DNA of 12,621 nt from Treponema sp. (GTDB taxonomy: Bacteria > Spirochaetota > Spirochaetia > Treponematales > Rectinemataceae): positions 1 through 12,621 of the forward strand of contig JAFIHQ010000041.1 in the NCBI GenBank assembly GCA_017849315.1, read 5' to 3'. Below are positions 7,212 to 12,621 of this stretch, in pieces (positions within the stretch are counted from its first letter, which is position 1; every line of letters begins with the position of its first letter). The translations under genes were made by a program, and so were the position numbers. Under the pieces are notes generated by a model. It saw nothing but the letters and a program-made list of their open reading frames with translations. It was not told the DNA's origin and did no database searches.

Positions 7212-8246
7212 ATGGCAGAAGTGTTAGTGCACGTCGAAGGCCTCAAAAAGTACTTTGAGCCGCATCAGACGCTCATGCAATCCATTGGGAGCAACAAGGC
7301 TGGTAAGGTGATAAAAGCAGTGGATTCGGTGTCGTTCGATATCATGAAGGGAGAGATTTTCGGCCTTATCGGTGAGTCTGGTTCAGGCAAGACCACGACT
7401 GGGAAACTCGTCATGCGACTTCTTAAGCCAACCGCGGGCTTGATTCAATTTGACGGCGAAGACGTGACCAAATTGGACAAAGAAGGGGTTAAGGAGTATC
7501 GCAAAAAGGTGCAAATGATTTTCCAGGACCCGTATGCATCTATGAACCCCCGCTTCAAAATTCGCGATGTCCTGGAAGAACCCTTGATCATTCACAAAAT
7601 CGGCGCAGCGTTCGAAGAGCGAAAAAAACTCATTGTAAAGGCGCTGGAAGAAGTCAAGATGATGCCGGCCGAGGAGTTCATGGGCCGCTACCCCCACATG
7701 CTTTCTGGCGGGCAGCGCCAGCGTGTAGCCACAGCCAGAACACTCATCCTTAACCCAAAGCTGCTTGTGGCGGACGAGCCTGTCTCGATGATCGATTTGT
7801 CCACGCGCGCGGAGATTCTGGCGATGATGAAGGATGTGCAGGAACATCTCGGATTAAGCTATCTCTATATAACACATGATCTTTCTACGGCGCGCTATTT
7901 TACGGACCGGATTGCGGTAATGTACCTTGGGCGCATCGTAGAGATGGGCAAGGCGGATGATATTATCGACCACCCATTGCACCCGTACACGCAAGCGCTC
8001 ATTCAGGCGGTGCCGGAGCCGGAATCGGGCAAGGTTGAAACGATAAAGGAGTTGCCGATTTTCGGCGAGATCCCAAGCCCCGCGAATATTCCATCGGGCT
8101 GCCGCTTCCATCCGCGCTGCCCATCTTCGGCAGCCGAATGCTCGGTCGATCCCGAGCCCGAACTTACGGCCGTGGACGCCAGCACGGGGCTTGGGGTTGA
8201 CCATTTCCACGCCTGCAAGCGCTGGGATAGGCTCAAGAAGAGCTAG
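7212..8246 (+). CDS. ABC transporter ATP-binding protein, OppF/DppF family
   Basis: The 344-residue cytoplasmic ATPase is the second nucleotide-binding subunit. Motifs in order: Walker A GESGSGKT (54-61), Q-loop FQDPYASMNPR (104-114), signature LSGGQRQ (164-170), Walker B LLVADEP (184-190), then VSMID in place of the usual VSALD (D-loop, 191-195), and H-loop THD (221-223). HPYTQALI (257-264) and the cysteine-bearing extension follow (C297, C303, C310, C335). An insertion at about 18-35, between LKKYFEP and the first core strand, is typical of OppF proteins. AGGAGGT (7199-7205) lies six bases before the ATG. The gene follows the OppD-type gene after 21 bases, which completes a five-gene importer. 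No terminator is visible before the next gene 25 bases on, so co-transcription is possible. Confidence 0.94.
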   Translation: MAEVLVHVEGLKKYFEPHQTLMQSIGSNKAGKVIKAVDSVSFDIMKGEIFGLIGESGSGKTTTGKLVMRLLKPTAGLIQFDGEDVTKLDKEGVKEYRKKVQMIFQDPYASMNPRFKIRDVLEEPLIIHKIGAAFEERKKLIVKALEEVKMMPAEEFMGRYPHMLSGGQRQRVATARTLILNPKLLVADEPVSMIDLSTRAEILAMMKDVQEHLGLSYLYITHDLSTARYFTDRIAVMYLGRIVEMGKADDIIDHPLHPYTQALIQAVPEPESGKVETIKELPIFGEIPSPANIPSGCRFHPRCPSSAAECSVDPEPELTAVDASTGLGVDHFHACKRWDRLKKS

Positions 8247-8271
8247 AACAGAATGCGATAAAATAAAGGCC

Positions 8272-10596
8272 ATGACGATCATGACGACGTCGAATCGACG
8301 CCATATCCGTCCATTGGTGCTTTGGGTCCTTTTGGCATACGTGAGCCTTGCAGGTCTCGTGCCAGGATATGTCGAGGCACAAGGCTTTTCTGCTGGAGGC
8401 CTGCAAAGCGGGGATTTTCTGCTCGGCACGGAACAGGGACTCTTTAAGGTAGTGCTGCACAAGAACCTTGGAACAGGCGGCGCATCTGACTTCGAATTTG
8501 AATTACTCATGGGCGGAAGCGAGGTAGGTGCGATAGTTCCTGCGCCGTATGGCTGGTTCTTTCTTACTTCGAACGGAATAGTATTCAGCGCGGATCTTAA
8601 AAAATTCGAGAATAGGTCCCTCGGACTTCCAACACGCACTTTCATAGCCGTAAGCGACGACGGAATTGTGCCAAGACGCGAGCCCGTCGAAATAAAGGCA
8701 CTGGCCGTCGACGCCACAAAACAAGGGCGAATTGCGGCCTGCACAGCCAGCGAAGTCTTCTTAAGCGAGAATCGGGGTGTCACATGGACTTCACTTGGTA
8801 GCCCTTCGACATCCCCGGGGCTCAAAGCCCTTATCTTTGCCCCCAAGGATACAAGCGGCGGCATGGCACTTTGGGTTTCCCACACCATCAGGGGCGTATT
8901 CAGCTTGAGTATTGGCCTGCAAAGCGCAGCCGGAGGTGGCGGCGGATCGGGCGGGGCTCTTAAGCAGATAATCGAAGAGAAGCCCAAATGGGTTGCACAG
9001 TCTGCGGGCCTGCCGCGGGTCTTTGGCAGCAACGTAGAAGAAGTGAGCAGTTTTGCCCTCTTTGCGAACTTTTCTGGGCAAGATGCTGGCGAAGGTGAAT
9101 TGCCTGCGCTCGTGGCTGGCCTCACGTTTTTGGGTCGATACTATCGGTTCGATATCGCCAGCATGCGCTTTGTAGAGGTCTATGCACCTGATGGGAATAG
9201 TGATTTTGACATTGCAGAATCACTGAGTTTTGCAGGGACAGACTTTGGCTATTCCTTAGGTGAGGGAACGGTCCAGGCCTTGCACATGAATTCAAAGACA
9301 GGAAAGTTACGGGTTACCGTAGAAAATGAACTCGCCTCAACTTTACGTGGAGCTCTGCAGGCGATAGGCGCCGCCTCGCCTGGAGCCAAGCCCTGTGCCG
9401 CATTTCCCCGCAATTTCGTACAAAAAGGTTCCCAGCCTTTTGCATTGAACGAGCTCTGGCTTTTGAGGAAAGGCAAGAAGGTGACTCAAGACCTGACTCA
9501 GCCGGAACAATCGGAAAAGCCGGAACAATTTGAAATGCCCGCGGCCTTGCGGCAGGAGCGTCTTGCAAAGGCAGATGGGAAAACCTGCATATATCTGCAG
9601 ACCGGCTTTGTAATCAACGCTGAATCTCGCGCGCACTATTTTGAACTTATGGCAAATCTTGGTATAAACGGGCTCGTCGTGGACATGAAAGACGACGAAG
9701 GCAACTTGCGCTTCGCACCCCAATCCGAGCTGCTTAAAGAGTTCGCGTCTGGTACCGCCCGGGATACGATCTCAGGTACGAATACGATCTCAGGTACGGG
9801 CACGCTCGACCTGGAGGCTTTCGTCCAGGAGGCAAAAGCCCGTGGTGTCTATCTTATCGCGCGCGTCGTCGTGTTCAAAGATTCCAATCTCTACAAGTGG
9901 AATGGTGGCCTCTACGCCGTCAGAAACAAGACGACTGGCGCCCTCTGGCAAGGCACCAGGCCAGACGGTTCCTTGATCGCAGAGCAGTGGGTTGACCCGT
10001 ATTCAAGCGATGTCTGGGCGTACAATGTCAAGATCGCCAAAGAAGTGATCGCACGTGGCTTCGACGAGGTTCAATTCGACTATATCCGCTTTCCCACTGA
10101 CGGCGAGAATCTTGCGGTCATCGACTATCCGCACAGACTGCCAGGCATGACCCCAGAAACCGCCCTGGAGTCGTTCCTTCGGTACGCGAGGCGAGAGATC
10201 TCTGCCCCGATAAGCGTCGATATCTATGGTTCGAATGGCTGGTATCGATCCGGTTCCCGCACAGCTCAGGATGTCGAGATGTTCTCAGACTATGTCGATG
10301 TCATCTGTCCTATGCTCTATCCATCTCATTTTGAGCAGGATTTCCTCGCTTTTGAGCCCGCACAGGAGCGGCCTTATCGAATCTACAGGCTGGGGACCTT
10401 GCGCAACGCGACCATCGCCCGCGATGCCGCTCTAATCCGCCCCTATGTTCAGGCTTTTTATCTCAATGTGAGTTACGACAAGCTCTATTATGACAAGGCC
10501 TATGTGCAGAGGGAAATTCAAGGGGTCAAAGACGGCGCGAATCACGGCATGATCTTCTGGAACAATTCCGGGCGTTACACCGACCTCGAGCCCTAA
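8272..10596 (+). CDS. Secreted protein with beta-propeller-like N-terminal half and C-terminal DUF4015 (PF13200) putative glycoside hydrolase domain
   Basis: The 774-residue exported protein has a signal peptide at 1-36 (RRHIRPLVLWVLLAYVSLA core, cleavage near VEA). Residues 40-400 are beta-rich with at least one Asp-box motif (SENRGVTW, 165-172), which suggests propeller blades; a glycine-rich linker (GGGGGSGG, 221-228) interrupts them. Residues about 437-772 match the DUF4015 putative glycosyl hydrolase family: GLVVDMKDDEGNLRF (467-481), VYLIARVVVFKD (526-537), EQWVDPYSSDVWAYN (571-585), GFDEVQFDYIRFP (596-608), YVDVICPMLYPSHF (674-687), IRPYVQAF (722-729) and MIFWNNSGRY (760-769). Acidic residues in the DEVQFDY block (D598, E599, D603) could be catalytic, but activity is unproven. 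The likely role is binding or cutting extracellular polysaccharide. The start is uncertain: ATG 8272 or ATG 8281; only AAAGG lies nearby, two bases before 8272. It closely follows the transporter genes. Confidence 0.85.
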   Translation: MTIMTTSNRRHIRPLVLWVLLAYVSLAGLVPGYVEAQGFSAGGLQSGDFLLGTEQGLFKVVLHKNLGTGGASDFEFELLMGGSEVGAIVPAPYGWFFLTSNGIVFSADLKKFENRSLGLPTRTFIAVSDDGIVPRREPVEIKALAVDATKQGRIAACTASEVFLSENRGVTWTSLGSPSTSPGLKALIFAPKDTSGGMALWVSHTIRGVFSLSIGLQSAAGGGGGSGGALKQIIEEKPKWVAQSAGLPRVFGSNVEEVSSFALFANFSGQDAGEGELPALVAGLTFLGRYYRFDIASMRFVEVYAPDGNSDFDIAESLSFAGTDFGYSLGEGTVQALHMNSKTGKLRVTVENELASTLRGALQAIGAASPGAKPCAAFPRNFVQKGSQPFALNELWLLRKGKKVTQDLTQPEQSEKPEQFEMPAALRQERLAKADGKTCIYLQTGFVINAESRAHYFELMANLGINGLVVDMKDDEGNLRFAPQSELLKEFASGTARDTISGTNTISGTGTLDLEAFVQEAKARGVYLIARVVVFKDSNLYKWNGGLYAVRNKTTGALWQGTRPDGSLIAEQWVDPYSSDVWAYNVKIAKEVIARGFDEVQFDYIRFPTDGENLAVIDYPHRLPGMTPETALESFLRYARREISAPISVDIYGSNGWYRSGSRTAQDVEMFSDYVDVICPMLYPSHFEQDFLAFEPAQERPYRIYRLGTLRNATIARDAALIRPYVQAFYLNVSYDKLYYDKAYVQREIQGVKDGANHGMIFWNNSGRYTDLEP
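9502..9537 (+). repeat. Degenerate 18-bp tandem repeat in a linker
   Basis: Two copies of an 18-bp unit (9502-9519, 9520-9537) begin with an identical CCGGAACAAT and encode PEQSEK then PEQFEM. They lie between the propeller-like half and the DUF4015 domain. The duplication preserves frame and looks like a linker grown by slippage. Confidence 0.6.
9764..9799 (+). repeat. 18-bp in-frame tandem duplication inside the DUF4015 domain
   Basis: ATACGATCTCAGGTACGA (9764-9781) is followed directly by a copy differing only in the last base (9782-9799). The copies encode DTISGT then NTISGT at about residues 498-509. The repeat sits in the loop after the first conserved barrel strand, so its copy number could vary between strains without breaking the frame. 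Confidence 0.85.
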
Positions 10597-10679
10597 TAAT
10601 CACAAGGCGTACTGAAGGCTTACCCGTCACCAGCAACGTGGCGCACAGATGACGGCTTCCATTCCTTGCCACACCAGCT

Positions 10680-10685
10680 TATGAT
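10680..10685 (+). promoter_or_regulatory. -10-like box directly before the metallophosphoesterase start
   Basis: TATGAT ends six bases before ATG 10692, so transcription would begin at or next to the start codon. No convincing -35 box is visible at 17 bases (TTCCAT, weak), and there is no Shine-Dalgarno sequence in the 95-base gap 10597-10691. That gap otherwise holds only a 6-bp stem (CCGTCA 10624-10629 with TGACGG 10650-10655) without a T run. Confidence 0.35.
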
Positions 10686-10691
10686 ACTGGC

Positions 10692-12032
10692 ATGCTCAAC
10701 CAGAAAATGCGGAAAACTGCACTCGTTTGGTCGCTCGTTGCGCTCGGCGCCTGCGCCATCATGAATTTTTACTTCTACTCGTTGGAAGGTGCCCGCGGCA
10801 TGTACGTTTGGTACAACACCGCCCTCTTTCAGGCCCTCATCGTCATGGGACTCATCCCCATTGGTCTTGTCATCCTTACTTTTCCACTTGAGAAACTTAA
10901 AGAAAAACTCCCCTCTACGATTCTTCGATGGGTATCGATTGTGGCATCGGTGCTTGTCACGCTTGTTTCTGTTGGCCTTTTGGCCTTTCTCATCGCAGGG
11001 CCACGCCTCGGGGACATCGAGCCTGCCAAACTCAATCTCATAAATCCCGCCAACCCTATCGTGGCGCAGGCTGCTCTTGGAGAGCCGACAATTTCCAGCG
11101 GTAAAGCCAATGACAGCAGCGCTGTTAGTGGAGCCGCCAGTACAAAAAACCCCAGACCACAAGCTGCGAGTGGCGAGGCCCAGGCACCTGGCAGCACAAA
11201 AAGTACGACAGCCGAGCCCAGGTTGCGCCTCAGCTTTTCTTCTGATGCGCACTGGGGCGCAGACACATCGAACGCGAGCGCCCGAACCGAGATTCTGCAG
11301 GGAATTTCCGCGCACAAGCCTGACGCCTTTTTCTTTTTAGGGGATATGACGGAATATGGATTTCAGGCAATGCACTGGAATCTCGCGTTGGGCGATCTTG
11401 AGGCTCTGATTCCCAATGTGCCCTTTAGGCCGGTCATGGGCAACCACGATGCGCTTTTTGGTGGGCAGTACAACTATAAACGCATTTTCTTCCCAAAAGG
11501 ATTCTCAAGCGATTCCGGCTCGCCGTATTTTTACTCCATAGATGCCGGTGCGGCTCGAATCATCGTGCTGGACATGCCTTGGGGAACCGAACAATTTGGG
11601 AAACGTCAACACGATTGGTTGGAGGCGACACTGAAAAACTCGGATCCAAAGGTCCCAATTATTGTCGTTTCGCATTCCTATTACTATGCCTCGGGATATC
11701 GCGATCCAAAGACGGGTAAGCCCTGGTACGACAATTACGAGACCATTCCAGCTGTTACGCCGCTTTTTGAGAAATATGGTGTAGACCTGGTGATTTCCGG
11801 CCACAATCACTACCAGGAATTTCTGCAGCACAACGGCGTTTCCTATGCAATCATCGGCGCGATGGGCGGCATCAGCGATCCACCTCCGACCTACCAGTCG
11901 CCGGCATCTAAATGGATGGCAGTGGCCACTTTCGGCTGGCTCGATGTGGATGTGCAGAATAACGAGCTTGTTCTAACATTCAGAAACGAAAAGGGCGAAG
12001 CGCTCCATACCGAACTAGTCGCGTACAAATAG
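10692..12032 (+). CDS. Membrane-tethered calcineurin-like metallophosphoesterase
   Basis: The 446-residue protein has three N-terminal membrane segments (about 10-30, 43-64, 80-103). The basic loop LEKLKEKLPS between the second and third should face the cytoplasm, so by the positive-inside rule the catalytic domain lies outside the cytoplasm. Residues about 130-176 are a low-complexity Ala/Ser/Gly/Thr/Pro linker. The phosphoesterase domain carries the full metal set: SDAH (184-187), GDMTEYG (217-223), GNHD (250-253), SHSYYY (327-332) and SGHNH (369-373). The family cleaves phosphomonoesters or phosphodiesters with two metal ions; the substrate cannot be predicted. The start lacks a Shine-Dalgarno sequence, and an in-frame ATG at 10707 is an alternative. 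It lies 95 bases after the DUF4015 gene on the same strand and is convergent with the LUD-domain gene. Confidence 0.88.
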   Translation: MLNQKMRKTALVWSLVALGACAIMNFYFYSLEGARGMYVWYNTALFQALIVMGLIPIGLVILTFPLEKLKEKLPSTILRWVSIVASVLVTLVSVGLLAFLIAGPRLGDIEPAKLNLINPANPIVAQAALGEPTISSGKANDSSAVSGAASTKNPRPQAASGEAQAPGSTKSTTAEPRLRLSFSSDAHWGADTSNASARTEILQGISAHKPDAFFFLGDMTEYGFQAMHWNLALGDLEALIPNVPFRPVMGNHDALFGGQYNYKRIFFPKGFSSDSGSPYFYSIDAGAARIIVLDMPWGTEQFGKRQHDWLEATLKNSDPKVPIIVVSHSYYYASGYRDPKTGKPWYDNYETIPAVTPLFEKYGVDLVISGHNHYQEFLQHNGVSYAIIGAMGGISDPPPTYQSPASKWMAVATFGWLDVDVQNNELVLTFRNEKGEALHTELVAYK

Positions 12033-12050
12033 CGCTCCGCACTTTAGAAT

Positions 12051-12621
12051 TCAGAATCCGAGTCTCTGAGCGACGAGAATTACGGTAAAGTCCGACAGAC
12101 TCGGTTTTCTGCGCAAAATCTGATAGATTCGACAAATGCGCTGTGGGCTATCGCAGTCCGTACATTGCCCCACCTTTGTGCAGGGCGTTTCCTTGCTGAG
12201 CCGCTTGCAGTTCATAGGTGCAGCTACCGCCCGGATGCGCTCCCAGCCCTCTTCCTCATCCGCCACAATCTTGTTCGCTCCGACAACAACGATCGTCTTG
12301 GCAGGTCCAAAGGTGAGGGCTGCAACGCGGTTGCCATTGCCGTCCACATTGAGGATTTCTCCATGCAGCGTGAGCGCATTTGCACTCGAAATAAAAACGT
12401 CGCAGGTAAGTTGGCTCAAGAGGATCTTGCGCTTTTCTTCAGGTGTGAGGCCGGCGGCATTATGGTCGAGGAGCTTTGCTCCTGCCGCTACTGCCTTTTC
12501 CTGAATACCGAGCGCGCGAACCGTCATAGACCCGCCAAAACCGACCGACATGCCCGGTTTTATGTACTGCATCACAAGGTTGGCCGCTTCCTCAGCGTTG
12601 GGCGCAACAACTGCGTCGAAA
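12051..12621 (-). CDS. LUD-domain protein, LutC/YkgG-like (5' end outside window)
   Basis: The C-terminal 189 residues are present; the frame stays open to the right edge as FDAVVAPNAEEAANLV, so the GTG at 12575 is probably internal and not the start. Recognisable family features are PGMSVGFGGSMTVRALGI, KLLDHNAAGLTPEEK, LTCDVFISSANALT, NVDGNGNRVAALTFGP, TIVVVGANKIV and RIRAVAAPMNCKRL. A cysteine-rich stretch follows (TPCTKVGQCTDCDSPQRICR), with four closely spaced cysteines that might bind metal. LUD proteins include LutC of the lactate-utilisation complex, but most stand-alone members such as this one have no proven function. The lutA and lutB genes are not in the window. Only 18 bases separate its stop from that of the convergent phosphoesterase gene, with no clear terminator. 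Confidence 0.9.
   Translation of the reverse strand, partial: FDAVVAPNAEEAANLVMQYIKPGMSVGFGGSMTVRALGIQEKAVAAGAKLLDHNAAGLTPEEKRKILLSQLTCDVFISSANALTLHGEILNVDGNGNRVAALTFGPAKTIVVVGANKIVADEEEGWERIRAVAAPMNCKRLSKETPCTKVGQCTDCDSPQRICRIYQILRRKPSLSDFTVILVAQRLGF

Noticed and set aside
8191..8271. Upstream start extending the DUF4015 protein into the second ATPase gene
   Set aside because: It would bury the signal peptide behind 27 unrelated residues and overlaps conserved ATPase coding sequence.
7854..9125. 423-codon open frame on the minus strand
   Set aside because: It is antisense to two well-supported genes, has no recognisable motif and has proline- and serine-rich composition typical of a shadow frame.
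10624..10655. Stem CCGTCA/TGACGG as a terminator after the DUF4015 gene
   Set aside because: The stem is only 6 bp with a 20-base loop and no T run follows.
12033..12072. Bidirectional terminator between the convergent genes
   Set aside because: Only 5-bp stems (CGCTC/GAGCG and TCAGA/TCTGA) without T runs are present.

Overview
The window looks like bacterial chromosome from a diderm, probably a spirochaete. Thermotogota are the main alternative. Grounds are its moderate GC content, dense same-strand gene packing, strong AGGAGG-type ribosome sites, a DUF4015-type glycoside-hydrolase-like gene and the style of the transporter. This placement is inference from gene content; no rRNA or other phylogenetic marker is present. 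No tRNA, rRNA, CRISPR array, insertion sequence or phage gene was seen.

Layout: (1) 1-741, minus strand: N-terminal half of a secreted 5'-nucleotidase-type metallophosphatase, running off the left edge. (2) 742-962: a divergent regulatory region with a good promoter for each side and a perfect dyad inside the rightward promoter. (3) 963-8246, plus strand: a five-gene Opp/Dpp-family ABC importer, consisting of an 855-residue binding protein, two permeases and two ATPases. The gap after the binding-protein gene (3531-3767) holds a long hairpin followed by a T-rich tract, plus competing pairings, and probably lowers expression of the downstream genes. (4) 8272-10596: a secreted protein with a propeller-like N-terminal half and a C-terminal DUF4015 (PF13200) barrel-like domain. 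(5) 10692-12032: a calcineurin-like metallophosphoesterase tethered by three N-terminal membrane segments. (6) 12051-12621, minus strand: an LUD-domain (LutC/YkgG-like) protein cut by the right edge and convergent with (5).

The main observation is that the binding protein appears circularly permuted. The motifs normally found in the C-terminal half of family-5 solute-binding proteins come first, straight after the signal peptide. The motifs of the canonical N-terminal half follow, and an extra Ig-like domain ends the protein. Its partner permease carries an extracytoplasmic insertion of about 195 residues between its first membrane segment and its core. Together they suggest a divergent Opp-type importer branch with its own docking geometry. 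The aromatic-rich binding protein and the adjacent glycoside-hydrolase-like gene make an oligosaccharide a reasonable substrate guess, alongside peptides. This is not shown by the sequence.

No gap between genes exceeds 300 bases.
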